Shown one piece after another: positions 27,733 to 37,336 of a stretch of 64,000 bases of DNA. Below the pieces are notes generated by a model. The model was given only the letters and a program-made list of their open reading frames with translations, was not told the origin of the DNA and ran no database searches. Where the stretch lies: NCBI RefSeq assembly GCF_000425285.1, contig NZ_AUDD01000001.1, positions 186,001 through 250,000 of the forward strand. Direction: 5' to 3'. The stretch comes from Acidipropionibacterium jensenii DSM 20535 (GTDB lineage Bacteria > Actinomycetota > Actinomycetes > Propionibacteriales > Propionibacteriaceae). Position 1 is the stretch's first letter. Every line of letters begins with the position of its first letter. The position numbers were made by a program, and so were the translations under genes.

Positions 27733-28575
27733 CTACTTGACGGCTCCGGCCGTCAGGCCGGCGACGAAGCTGCGTTGCAGAAGGAGGAAGGCGATCACGA
27801 TCGGGGCGCTGACCACCAGGGAGGCCGCCATGATCTCGTTCCAGTAGACGTTGGTCTGGGTGGAGTACAGCCTCAGCCCCACGGCCAGGGTCCGGTTGGC
27901 GTCGGTGGTCATCACCGAGGCGAAGAGGACCTCTCCCCAGGCGGTCATGAAGGAGTAGATGGTCACCGCGATGACTCCGGGCCGGGCCGCCGGCAGCACC
28001 ACCCGCCACAGCGCTCCCCACGGGTTGCAGCCGTCCACCATCGCGGCCTCGTCGAGATCGCGGGGGATCCCGTCGAGGTAGCCGGCCAGCATCCAGATCG
28101 AGAAGGGCAGGGAGAAGGTGAGGTAGGTGATGATGAGGCCGAGCCGGGTGCCGACCAGGGTGATCCCGGTCGAGGTGTCGATGTTGACGAAGATGATGTA
28201 CAGCGGCAGCAGGAAGAGCACCCCCGGGAACATCTGGGTGGACAGCACGGTGGTGGTGAAGATCGTCCTGCCCCGGAACCGCCACCGGGAGACGGCGAAG
28301 GCCGCGAAGATGGCGATGACGACGCTGAACACGGTGGCCACCGAGCACACGATGAGGCTGTTGATGAAGTAGTGCCCCAGTGGGACGGTCTGCCACATCG
28401 TCCGGAAGGCGGAGAAGGTGATGTGGCTGGGCCACCAGGTGAAGGGTCCCTGGACGTCTCCCAGCGGCTTGATCGCCGAGGTGACCATCACGTAGAGGGG
28501 GACCACGATGAAGGTGGTGAGCAGGGTGATGACCACCCAGCGGAAGATCTGCTCGCCCCGGGTGTCACGCATCAT
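27733..28575 (-). CDS. Carbohydrate ABC transporter permease (MalG type)
   Basis: A 280-residue inner-membrane permease with six predicted helices and the EAA loop DEAAMVDGCNPWGALWRVVLP that contacts the ATPase. The N-terminal GEQIFRWVVITLLTTFIVVPLYVMVTSAIKP and C-terminal FVAGLTAGAVKG-like ending are typical of CUT1 sugar importers. Its start overlaps the end of the MalF-type permease by 11 bases. With the partner permease and binding protein it imports an oligosaccharide; no ATPase gene is present in the locus. Confidence 0.92.
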   Translation of the reverse strand: MMRDTRGEQIFRWVVITLLTTFIVVPLYVMVTSAIKPLGDVQGPFTWWPSHITFSAFRTMWQTVPLGHYFINSLIVCSVATVFSVVIAIFAAFAVSRWRFRGRTIFTTTVLSTQMFPGVLFLLPLYIIFVNIDTSTGITLVGTRLGLIITYLTFSLPFSIWMLAGYLDGIPRDLDEAAMVDGCNPWGALWRVVLPAARPGVIAVTIYSFMTAWGEVLFASVMTTDANRTLAVGLRLYSTQTNVYWNEIMAASLVVSAPIVIAFLLLQRSFVAGLTAGAVK

Positions 28576-29521
28576 TCCTCCTCGAACGGTTGAGGGCGGC
28601 CAGGTAGATCAGCGAGACGATGAGCAGGAAGATCAGGAGCATGACGCTCATCGCGGCCCCGGTGCCGAAGTCCCAGGACAGGAAGGAGGAGTTGTAGATG
28701 TGGAAGGACAGCAGGTCCCCGGGCGGCGGTTGGGAGTTGCCGAACAGCACGAAGGGGGTGTTGAAGTCGTTGAACACCCACAGGAAGAGGACCAGGACGA
28801 GGACCACGTTGACCGATCGGAGCATCGGCAGGGTGACCGAGCGCCACTGTCGCCAGGGGGAGGCGCCGTCGATCGCCGAGGCCTCGTAGACGTCGGTCGG
28901 GATCGACTGGAGACCGGCCATCAGCATCAGGAAGGCGAAGGGCCACATCCGCCAGATCGAGACGATGACCAGGGAGCTGAAGGCATTGCTGCCGATCAGC
29001 AGGAAGGGCCGCGAACTCATCAGGTGGAGCTGGTCGACCAGCAGATGGTTGATCATGCCGGTGTCGCGCTGGAACATGAAGTTCCAGGTGATGATCCCGG
29101 CGTACATCGGCAGGGCGTAGGGCACCAGGAAGATGGTCCGCCAGATCCCGCGGCCGCGGAAGGCCTTCTGGAGGGCCACTGCGGCGGCCATTCCCAGGCC
29201 CCAGGAGACGGCCACCACGATCACCGTGTAGGCGCAGGTGATGAGGAATGAGTGGACCAGGGCGGTGCCGACCGAGGTGTTGAGGTCCAGCGCGTAGCGG
29301 TAGTTCCCCAGCCCGATCCAGGGGGCCTCGGTCCAGTTCCGGATGAAGAACTTCGTGAGTTTGACGAAGCTCATCCAGATTCCGGTGAGCATCGGGATGA
29401 CGTGGATGGCGATCTCGAAGATCACGGCGGGGGCGACGATGAGGTAGGGGAACCAGCGGTAGGGCTGGTGGTGGCCGCCACTGCGGGCCCGGGTGCGCGT
29501 CGTTGCGGGGGTGGTGGACAT
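28565..29521 (-). CDS. Carbohydrate ABC transporter permease (MalF type)
   Basis: A 318-residue permease of the CUT1 class: a short cytoplasmic N-terminus, six helices and the EAA motif YEASAIDGASPWRQWRSVTLP. PYLIVAPAVIFEIAIHVIPMLTGIWMSF is the usual first helix region. It is coded 70 bases downstream of the sugar-binding protein gene and overlaps the MalG-type gene by 11 bases, so the three are one transcription unit with the two glycosidases. Confidence 0.92.
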   Translation of the reverse strand: MSTTPATTRTRARSGGHHQPYRWFPYLIVAPAVIFEIAIHVIPMLTGIWMSFVKLTKFFIRNWTEAPWIGLGNYRYALDLNTSVGTALVHSFLITCAYTVIVVAVSWGLGMAAAVALQKAFRGRGIWRTIFLVPYALPMYAGIITWNFMFQRDTGMINHLLVDQLHLMSSRPFLLIGSNAFSSLVIVSIWRMWPFAFLMLMAGLQSIPTDVYEASAIDGASPWRQWRSVTLPMLRSVNVVLVLVLFLWVFNDFNTPFVLFGNSQPPPGDLLSFHIYNSSFLSWDFGTGAAMSVMLLIFLLIVSLIYLAALNRSRRNDA

Positions 29522-29591
29522 GGTGCGACCTCGTGCTGGGGGGCTGGGTTCCGCAGGGTCCGCCCGGATCGGGGCGGACCCTGCGGGGGAG

Positions 29592-30905
29592 TCAGCGGAT
29601 CGACTCCTGGGCGGTCTTGAGCACCGCCGAGACGTCGGTGGCCGCCACCTTGGTGCCGGTGGCCGCCTTCGCGAAGAGGTTGTTCATGGCCTTGCCCACA
29701 CTGGACTCGAACTGGTCCTCATTGGCGACCAGCGGGAGTGGCTTGGAGCGGGTGTTGTAGATCTCGGTGAAGGTCTTCAGCTCATCGGGATTGGTGGTGA
29801 AAGTGGCCTTGCCGCCCTTGAGCACCGGCAGCGAGGAGAAGGGCTTGCCCAGGGTCTCCTGGACGCTCTCGCTGGTCATGTGGTTGACGAACTTGAGCGC
29901 CTGCTCCTTGTGCTTGGTGCTCTTCATGATCGCGATGTTGATGCCGGCGACGTGGCTGGCGACATTGCTCTTGGCGTCCTTGGGGGCGGGGAAGGGGACC
30001 ACCCCGAACTCGTCGGCCTTCATCCCGGAGGCGATGATCGTGGCGTCGGCATTGTTCTGGTTGATGATCATCGCGGCCTTCTTCTTGGCGAAGGAGGTCA
30101 CCGACAGGGTCCCGTTGTCGAACTGGGAGTCGGAGGTGTTGACGATCTTGTCGGTCTGCATGAGGTCGATGTAGCGCAGCACCCCGTCGACGACGCCGGT
30201 CTCGGTGAAGGTCGGCTTGCCGGCGGAGTCGAACAGCTCGGCACCGTTCTGGGCCGCGTTGATGAAGGCGAAGTGGGAGTTCTCGGTGTAGGAGGCGGCC
30301 GCCAGGCTCATCCCGTAGACCCCCTTGGCGGGATCGGTGAGCTTCTTGCCGGCGGCGACCATCTCCTCCCAGGTGGTCGGCGGATTGAGGCCGGCGGCCT
30401 TGAACATCGCCTTGTTGTAGTACAACCCGTAGGCCAGGCCGTAGAGGGGGATCGAGGCCGGCTTGGTGCCGGGGGCTCCGCCGGTCTCCAGGGCGGCCTG
30501 GACGAACCGGTCGGCCCCGCCGATCGCCTTCATCTCGGCGTCGCCGAAGGTGAGCAGTCCGCCGGTGGCCTGCAGGGAGACTCCCCAGGTGTTGCCGATG
30601 TTGAGCACGTCGGGGCCCTGGCCCGAGGTGATCGCGGTCTGGATCCGGGTCTGCAGGTCGTTCCAGCCGATCACCTCCAGGTTGACCTTGATGCCGGTCT
30701 TCTTGGTGAAGTCGGCCAGCACCGGGGTGAGCACCTCCTTGTCGTTGGCCAGGCTGGTGCCCTGGTTCGAGGCCCAGTAGGTGAGGGTGGTGTCCTTGTC
30801 GCCGGTGCTCGATGAGCCGTTGTCGGCCTTCTTCCCACATGCGGTGGCCGCCATGGCCACTGCCGCCAGGGAGGAGAAGGCGAGGAACTCGCGTCGTGTT
30901 GGCAT
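29592..30905 (-). CDS. Sugar-binding lipoprotein of the ABC importer
   Basis: A 437-residue extracellular solute-binding protein family 1 member. The N-terminus MPTRREFLAFSSLAAVAMAATAC combines a twin-arginine-like RR motif with a lipobox (ATAC, C23), so it is exported and anchored outside. After a Ser/Asp-rich spacer, TTLTYWASNQGTSLANDKEVLTPVLADF starts the mature binding domain; SGQGPDVLNIGNTWG and YGLAYGLYYNKAMFKAAGLNPPTTWEE are typical. GAGGAG precedes the ATG, and an operator-promoter lies about 20 bases further upstream. It is the first gene of the importer part of the locus. Confidence 0.93.
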   Translation of the reverse strand: MPTRREFLAFSSLAAVAMAATACGKKADNGSSSTGDKDTTLTYWASNQGTSLANDKEVLTPVLADFTKKTGIKVNLEVIGWNDLQTRIQTAITSGQGPDVLNIGNTWGVSLQATGGLLTFGDAEMKAIGGADRFVQAALETGGAPGTKPASIPLYGLAYGLYYNKAMFKAAGLNPPTTWEEMVAAGKKLTDPAKGVYGMSLAAASYTENSHFAFINAAQNGAELFDSAGKPTFTETGVVDGVLRYIDLMQTDKIVNTSDSQFDNGTLSVTSFAKKKAAMIINQNNADATIIASGMKADEFGVVPFPAPKDAKSNVASHVAGINIAIMKSTKHKEQALKFVNHMTSESVQETLGKPFSSLPVLKGGKATFTTNPDELKTFTEIYNTRSKPLPLVANEDQFESSVGKAMNNLFAKAATGTKVAATDVSAVLKTAQESIR

Positions 30906-30920
30906 GGTGTGCTCCTCGGT

Positions 30921-30948
30921 GAGATATGCCGCGACCTGAATCGATTAA
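30921..30948 (-). promoter_or_regulatory. Promoter with LacI-type operator upstream of the sugar-binding protein
   Basis: On the minus strand TTAATC (30948-30943) and TATCTC (30926-30921) form a -35/-10 pair with a 16-base spacer. The -35 box is part of the near-perfect palindrome TGAATCGATTAA (30937-30948) with the central CG and AATCGATT core common in LacI-family operators. The regulator is very likely the LacI protein coded just upstream (31025-32056). Confidence 0.55.
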
Positions 30949-31024
30949 GAACTCGCCACACTGCGGGCTCCCAGGTCTTCGTCGATCGTTTCCCCTCCGG
31001 GCGACGATGTCAAGGGTCTGGGGC

Positions 31025-32056
31025 TCAGGAGTTGAGAAGAACCCGGTTCCGGTCGGAGCTGTCGCGGACCACCAGCCGGGAGGGAGGCATCCGGACGCTG
31101 TGCCGGGTCGTCCCGGCCAGCCGGGCGAGCAGCAGCTCGGCCGCGGTGGCTCCCATCGCGAGCGGGTTGCGGTTCAGACAGCTGAGGGCGGGGGCGGCCA
31201 GCTGGCAGGGCAGGGAGTCGTCCCAGCTCACCAGCCCGACCTCCTGGGGCACCGCCATGGACTCCTCGCGGGCCGCTGTCAGGGCGCCGGCGGCGAGCAG
31301 ATCGCTGGAGCCGATGACCCCCACCGGAAACCGTGTCGACCTCTCGATGGCGTCCCGGAAGCCGCGGGCGCCGTCGGCCAGGGTGTACTCGCAGGAGTGC
31401 TGGGCCGCCGGCAGCCCGAACTCCTGGCAGGCCCGGGCGACGGCCGTCCGGCGCAGGGTCTCGTGGACCAGATGGGTGGGGCCGGACAGGTGGACGATGC
31501 TGCGGTACCCCTGGTCGGCCAGGTGGTGGACCAGGATCCGGGCGTCCCCGGAGTCATCGACGACGACCCTGGGCAGGGGGCCGACGGTGGCATCGCTGGT
31601 CACCTCCACCGCGGGCAGGTTCAGCTCGGCGAGCAGCTCCACCCGGGGGTCGTCGACCACCATGTCGAAGAGGATGACGCCGTCCACCCGTTGCTGGAGT
31701 GCCCAGCGGCGGTAGACCTCCAGGTCGTCCCCGGGGGCTCCGCCGGGTCTGCTCATGGTGAGGCTGTAGTCGTGGGCGGCCAGGTGCCTCTCGACGCCGG
31801 CCTGGACGTAGGAGTAGAAGGGCTCGTTCGCGACCTCCTCGGCGTCGCGGGCCAGCACCATCCCGACCGACATCGCCCGGTTGCTGCGCAGCGACCGGGC
31901 GATCGAGTGCGGTTGCCAGCCCATCTCGTCGGCGAGGTCGAGAACCCGCTGGCGGGTCGCGCCCGAGACGCCGGGACGATCATTGAGGGCGTAGGACACC
32001 GCGGCCGTCGAGATTCCCAGCTTCTCGGCGATGTCGGAGATGGTGACGCGGCTCAT
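31025..32056 (-). CDS. LacI family transcriptional regulator of the beta-glycoside locus
   Basis: A 343-residue repressor. The N-terminal HTH VTISDIAEKLGISTAAVSYALNDRPGVSGATRQRVLDLADEMGW (3-46) includes the hinge-helix that inserts in the operator minor groove, and the rest is a periplasmic-binding-protein-like effector domain (SVGMVLARDAEEVANEPFYSYVQAGVE, GSSDLLAAGALTAAREESMAVPQEVGLVSWDD). It lies between the HAD phosphatase (ATGA overlap) and the sugar-binding protein, and a LacI-type palindrome is in front of the latter. The start at 32056 is chosen because the N-terminal HTH begins there; upstream codons are shadow. Confidence 0.92.
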   Translation of the reverse strand: MSRVTISDIAEKLGISTAAVSYALNDRPGVSGATRQRVLDLADEMGWQPHSIARSLRSNRAMSVGMVLARDAEEVANEPFYSYVQAGVERHLAAHDYSLTMSRPGGAPGDDLEVYRRWALQQRVDGVILFDMVVDDPRVELLAELNLPAVEVTSDATVGPLPRVVVDDSGDARILVHHLADQGYRSIVHLSGPTHLVHETLRRTAVARACQEFGLPAAQHSCEYTLADGARGFRDAIERSTRFPVGVIGSSDLLAAGALTAAREESMAVPQEVGLVSWDDSLPCQLAAPALSCLNRNPLAMGATAAELLLARLAGTTRHSVRMPPSRLVVRDSSDRNRVLLNS

Positions 32057-32847
32057 CGCGGGCCCGCGAACCAGCGGTCCAGCTCGGCGGAGGTACCACC
32101 CTCGTCGAAGGTGCCGGTCACCGCGTTTGCCACCTGCTGGACGGACTCGGGGGCGTCTCCCATGGCCACTCCGCGGCCGGCCCAGGCGAGCATCTCCATG
32201 TCGTTGTGGCCGTCCCCGATGGCCAGCACCTGCCGGGGGTCGATGTCGCGCCTGTCGCACAGCGCCTGGAGGGCGGAGGCCTTCGACACCCCGCGGGGGG
32301 TGATGTCGAGCCAGGCCGACCAGCCGATCACGTAGGAGACGCCGTGCAGGCCGAGATGTCGGGCCAGCTCGACGAAGTCGGCGGGCGGGGCGTCGGGATC
32401 GCGGATGATGACCCGGGCCGCCGGTCTGGAGGCCAGCTCCTCGGTGGACTCGATGGTGAACTCGCCCTGCAGCTCGCCGGCCGGGAAGAGCCGGTTGAGC
32501 CGGTAGCCGACGCCGACATCCTCGACGGCGATGATGGCCGAGGGATGAAGGTCGAGGACCTGGCGGATCACCGGGCCCGGATCGAAGCGCACCTCGTCGA
32601 GGACGGTGAGCGGGGAGGTGCTCACGGTGACCGCGCCGTTGGAGACGACCAGGTCGCCGGCCGGCAGTCGGAGGATGTCGTGGACCGGCAGGGCGCCGAA
32701 GAGCCCGCGACCGGTGGCCAGGACCACCGGGACGCCGGCGCCGGTGATCCTCTCGACGGAGTGCTCGATCGAGGTGGGCAGCAGTCCTTGACGGTCGACC
32801 AGAGTGCCGTCGATGTCCAGGGCCACGAGGTGCGGGGTGAAGCTCAT
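32053..32847 (-). CDS. HAD superfamily Cof-type hydrolase (sugar phosphatase)
   Basis: A 264-residue haloacid-dehalogenase-like phosphatase of the Cof/IIB class. ALDIDGTLVD contains the two catalytic Asp residues, VLATGRGL is motif II, and AIGDGHNDMEMLAWAGRGVAMGDA is motif IV; the cap domain lies between. Members dephosphorylate sugar phosphates or nucleotides; a role in the neighbouring oligosaccharide pathway is inferred. It overlaps the LacI gene by ATGA, so both are on one transcript. GGAGGG precedes ATG 32847. Confidence 0.88.
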   Translation of the reverse strand: MSFTPHLVALDIDGTLVDRQGLLPTSIEHSVERITGAGVPVVLATGRGLFGALPVHDILRLPAGDLVVSNGAVTVSTSPLTVLDEVRFDPGPVIRQVLDLHPSAIIAVEDVGVGYRLNRLFPAGELQGEFTIESTEELASRPAARVIIRDPDAPPADFVELARHLGLHGVSYVIGWSAWLDITPRGVSKASALQALCDRRDIDPRQVLAIGDGHNDMEMLAWAGRGVAMGDAPESVQQVANAVTGTFDEGGTSAELDRWFAGPR

Positions 32848-32903
32848 GCCCTCCACCCTGCCATCGCGGCGTGAACCGCGGATGACAGGGCTGGTGGGGG
32901 CGG

Positions 32904-33470
32904 TCAGGCGGCGCGGGCCGCCGGCGCCGCGCGACGCATCCTGGTCACCGACTCGAAGGCGGTGATGAGCTGGCCGCGGCTGGGGCCGCGGGGGATCAAC
33001 GGGGTGGGTTCGCAGGCCTGGGCGCGGGCCCTGCGGAGATGGCGCTTGACCGTGGAGAGGGAGCATCCCAGGCTCTGGGCGATGAAGTCCAGGGGCTCAT
33101 CGGGATGGGCGCGACGAAGTCTCACGACGTCGTGGGTGGCGATCTGGCGTCCCGAGGAGAGGATGCCGACCAGGGCGTCCATGTCGTCGGGCTTCACCTC
33201 GACGTGGAGCAGGTTGCGGATCCGGGTGCGCTGGCGGCTCGTGGTGCCGGCGACGAATCCGGCGATGTCGTGGCCGCTGATCGCGGTCTCGAGGCAGTCG
33301 TCGAAGTGGGGGCAGCTCATGCAGACCTCGGTGGCCCGGGTGGTGAGCGTGTGGTGGAGCCGGCGCTGCTCCGCATTGGCCGGGCTGGCGTCCTCCTCCA
33401 GGAAGGGGTGGTGGAACACCTCGGTGAGGAGTGAGCATGGGGGGACGCGGTTGGCAGTCGTGCTGGTCAC
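32904..33470 (-). CDS. WhiB family regulator fused to a C-terminal HTH
   Basis: A 188-residue protein. The first 85 residues are a WhiB domain: C12, C50, C53 and C59 (CMSCPHFDDC) fit the four ligands of its [4Fe-4S] cluster, and GFVAGTTSRQR replaces the usual G[VI]WGG turn followed by basic residues. Unlike most WhiB proteins (80-130 residues) it continues through a helical linker to an HTH resembling sigma-factor region 4 (PLDFIAQSLGCSLSTVKRHLRRARA, 126-150). It may bind DNA by itself, rather than only through sigma factor. The GTG start at 33470 has AAGGG upstream. It is transcribed from the gap towards argG. Confidence 0.8.
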   Translation of the reverse strand: MTSTTANRVPPCSLLTEVFHHPFLEEDASPANAEQRRLHHTLTTRATEVCMSCPHFDDCLETAISGHDIAGFVAGTTSRQRTRIRNLLHVEVKPDDMDALVGILSSGRQIATHDVVRLRRAHPDEPLDFIAQSLGCSLSTVKRHLRRARAQACEPTPLIPRGPSRGQLITAFESVTRMRRAAPAARAA

Positions 33471-33665
33471 TGGAGATCCCTTCTCCGGGGTGCTCGATGT
33501 CTGGTGATCGCGGGTCCTGCTCTGGGCGCCGCGGTCACGGCGATGGGACGACGTGGGCGCATCGATGGTTCCTTCAGGTGCTGGATCTCAGCCTGCCACG
33601 GATCTGGGGCCCGGCTGTGACTCCCCTGTAGGCGCCGCTACCCGAATTACCTGAGTAGACGACGG
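33471..33665. other. Gene-free stretch upstream of the WhiB gene
   Basis: No supported gene. It holds the WhiB leader and promoter region on the minus strand; I could not pick a convincing -10/-35 pair. High GC, ending at the long palindrome at 33666-33697. Confidence 0.5.
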
Positions 33666-33697
33666 AACGCCACTGAGTACAGGTACTCAGTGGCGTT
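33666..33697 (-). terminator. Long perfect hairpin downstream of argG (terminator without U-tract)
   Basis: AACGCCACTGAGTAC and its exact complement GTACTCAGTGGCGTT (15 bp each) flank a 2-base centre. It lies about 73 bases after the argG stop. There is no run of T on either side, so it is an 'I-shaped' actinobacterial terminator candidate; it could alternatively be a protein-binding palindrome for the WhiB gene. Confidence 0.5.
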
Positions 33698-33770
33698 TCG
33701 GGGATCCGGTTCCGGGCTCTCCGAACCGGTGTCGGTCGGGAGTCAATCTACCGGCGGGAGGGGCGCGCGA

Positions 33771-35237
<1,467 letters not shown>

Positions 35238-35280
35238 TGCTGGCACGGGTGGTCGGCGGAACGGGGAGACGAGGGTGCCC

Positions 35281-35346
35281 ATTTCGCTCGCTGGAGGCCC
35301 TGAATCGACAGGAATGTCCCGGATCGGGTCCTCCAGCGAGTGAAAT
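35281..35346. repeat. 66-bp imperfect palindrome with two nested hairpins
   Basis: ATTTCGCTCGCTGGAGG (35281-35297) pairs with CCTCCAGCGAGTGAAAT (35330-35346) with a single mismatch. The 32 bases between contain two further small stems: CCTG-N6-CAGG and CCCG-GAT-CGGG. Starts 9 bases after the quinone reductase stop, so it may terminate that transcript, but no U-run follows. The cruciform shape also fits a small non-autonomous element or a structured RNA. Confidence 0.6.
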
Positions 35347-35355
35347 CTCCGCCCA

Positions 35356-36357
35356 TCAGATCGTGAGCGCGATCTTTCCCAGGACCTCGCCGGATCCCAG
35401 ACGGGAGTGCGCCGCTCCGGCCTCGGAGATCGGGAAGACCTCGACCGGTGCGGGGTTGATGCGCCCGTCGGCGTACATCGGCCAGACGACCTCCTCGACC
35501 CGCCGGCAGATCTCGGCCTTCTCCTCCACCGGACGGCCACGCAGGCTGGTGGCGGTGACAGTGCCGCGCTTGTTGAGCAGTGCGCCGATATTGAGCTCGC
35601 CCTTGGCGCCGCCCTGCATCCCGATGATCACCAGGCGCCCGTTGGGGGCCAGGGCATCGACGTTGAGCCCGAGGTACTTGGCGCCCATCACGTCGAGGAT
35701 GACGTCGGCCCCCCGGCCGTCGGTGGCTCCCTTGACCCCGTTCACCCAGTCGCCGTGGTAGTCGAGGGCGATGTCGGCGCCCAGTTCGGTGCAGAACCGG
35801 CGCTTCTCCTCGGTGCCGCAGGTGGTGATGACCCGGCATCCCAGGGCCTTGGCGTACTGGATGGCGAACTGCCCGATACCGCCGGCCCCGCCGTGCACCA
35901 GCAGCGTCTCCCCGGCCTCCAGACCGACGTGGTCCATATTGGAGACGACGGTGGCGGCCACCTCGATCAGGGTCGAGGCGACGACGTCGTCGACTCCGTG
36001 GGGCATGGGCAGCAGCTGCCCTGCCGGGACGACGGCGTACTCGGCGTACCCGCCGCCGGCGAGCAGGCCGACCACCTGGTCGCCCTCGTGCCGGCCGGTG
36101 ACACCGGGTCCCAGGTCGGCGACGGTGCCGCTGACCTCCAGGCCCATCACATCGGTGATTCTGGGTGGCGGCGGGTAGAGGCCCTGTCGCTGGAGCAGGT
36201 CTCCCCGGTTGACCCCGGCGGCGTGCACCTTGACCAGCACCTCGCCGTCGCCGGGCGTCGGCGTCTCCACCTGGGACCACTCCATGTTCTCCGGGCCGGG
36301 GCGGTGGCGCCCCTTCGCGTCTGTGGCGTCCGTGGGAAGGACAGTGATCGCATGCAT
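35356..36357 (-). CDS. NAD(P)H-quinone oxidoreductase (MDR family)
   Basis: A 333-residue zinc-independent medium-chain dehydrogenase/reductase. NRGDLLQRQGLYPPPP and GLEVSGTV are signature blocks of the quinone-reductase/PIG3-like group; LLVHGGAGGIGQFAIQYAKALGC is the Rossmann NADPH motif; the C-terminus RLGSGEVLGKIALTI is typical. It reduces quinones or enoyl-type substrates with NADPH in the cytosol. The start at ATG 36357 is chosen because homologues begin there; upstream codons run into tRNA-Ser on the other strand. Confidence 0.9.
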   Translation of the reverse strand: MHAITVLPTDATDAKGRHRPGPENMEWSQVETPTPGDGEVLVKVHAAGVNRGDLLQRQGLYPPPPRITDVMGLEVSGTVADLGPGVTGRHEGDQVVGLLAGGGYAEYAVVPAGQLLPMPHGVDDVVASTLIEVAATVVSNMDHVGLEAGETLLVHGGAGGIGQFAIQYAKALGCRVITTCGTEEKRRFCTELGADIALDYHGDWVNGVKGATDGRGADVILDVMGAKYLGLNVDALAPNGRLVIIGMQGGAKGELNIGALLNKRGTVTATSLRGRPVEEKAEICRRVEEVVWPMYADGRINPAPVEVFPISEAGAAHSRLGSGEVLGKIALTI

Positions 36358-36551
36358 GTCCCCCAGCCTGCCATGCCGGCTCCTCCCGATGGTCGTCCCG
36401 GGGCAGGAACGGTGCCGGGATGGCCCTGGGGCAGTCCCGGGCCGCCGCCGTGGCGCGGCGCCTGCGCCCCGGGCCCGGCCGGTCCGGGACCGACCGATGG
36501 GCGGGAACCCGGCGAGATGGTTAGGATTGGGCGTGCCCGGGCGACCGGGAT

Positions 36552-36634
36552 GGCGAGATCGCATAGTGGACGAGTGCAGCCGCCTTGAAAGCGGCCGAGG
36601 GAAACCTCCGTGGGTTCGAATCCCACTCTCGCCG
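36552..36634 (+). tRNA. tRNA-Ser (anticodon UGA)
   Basis: The acceptor stem GGCGAGA/TCTCGCC closes the molecule with discriminator G. The anticodon loop CTTGAAA (36584-36590) gives UGA. The T-arm is GTGGGTTCGAATCCCAC, and a long class II variable arm is present, as in serine tRNAs. CCA is not encoded. Read UCA and other UCN codons. Confidence 0.95.
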
Positions 36635-36691
36635 CGGGGACCGTCGTGGCCCTGTGGGTCAGTGGAGCCTGCGTGGATCAGGGAGGTCGGC

Positions 36692-37207
36692 ATGCCAGAC
36701 TCGGAGGACGTCGCTGAGGAGCCCGGGGCAGAGCTGCCCGAGGGCTCGACCCGGCATGTGCTGAGTCCCCGGCCGCCGTTCCGCGGCTATGTCATCTCCG
36801 GTCTGCTGTCCCTGGCCGGCGCGGTACTCATCGTGGTGGCCTCGTCGCAGGGTTGGGCGAATGCCTGGATCGCGTTGTTCGCGGTGGTCCTGGCCCTGGG
36901 CATCGCGCTGGCGCTCACTGCCACCTGGTCGATGCTGCGGATGCGGCTCTACGTCGATCTGGATGCGAAGGGCTATCACATTCACGGTGCCGGGCAGAAC
37001 CGCTCGGGCACCTGGGACAAGGTCACCCGGGCTGCGCTCACCGAGACCCGTTCCCGGCTGACTCTGTATCACGGCCAGGTGGGGCGCACCCATATCGTGC
37101 GCCCCGGTGCCGGGGATCCCGCCGAGATGGACGAGCTCGCAGCTGACGTCGCCAAGTGTCTTGACGCCGACCGCGGCTATTCCCAGACGGCCGATCCGAA
37201 GGACTGA
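36692..37207 (+). CDS. Hypothetical membrane protein with PH-like domain
   Basis: Not recognised by function. The 171-residue product has an acidic N-terminus, two transmembrane helices (GYVISGLLSLAGAVLIVVASS and AWIALFAVVLALGIALALTATW) and a soluble C-terminus with alternating strands (MRLYVDLDAKGYHIHGAGQNRSGTWDKVTRAALTETRSRLTLYHG), similar to bacterial PH-like membrane proteins. The ATG at 36692 is preceded by GGGAGG. It follows tRNA-Ser and is followed by a strong hairpin. Confidence 0.7.
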   Translation: MPDSEDVAEEPGAELPEGSTRHVLSPRPPFRGYVISGLLSLAGAVLIVVASSQGWANAWIALFAVVLALGIALALTATWSMLRMRLYVDLDAKGYHIHGAGQNRSGTWDKVTRAALTETRSRLTLYHGQVGRTHIVRPGAGDPAEMDELAADVAKCLDADRGYSQTADPKD

Positions 37208-37253
37208 CGAGGGTCCGTCCCCGCAGGCGTATCGGCCGGACACAGGCCCATCG

Positions 37254-37284
37254 CGGCCCCGGCATCACGAGGATGCCGGGGCCG
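37254..37284. terminator. Bidirectional hairpin between convergent genes
   Basis: CGGCCCCGGCATC and GATGCCGGGGCCG form a 13-bp perfect stem with a 5-base loop, placed between the ends of the membrane protein gene (+) and of the symporter operon (-). It lacks a U-run, which is usual for GC-rich actinobacteria. Confidence 0.65.
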
Positions 37285-37336
37285 GAGCATAGGAGGGAAA
37301 CCTTTCCGCAGCGCTATGCGCGCCTGAGGGGTGCGG

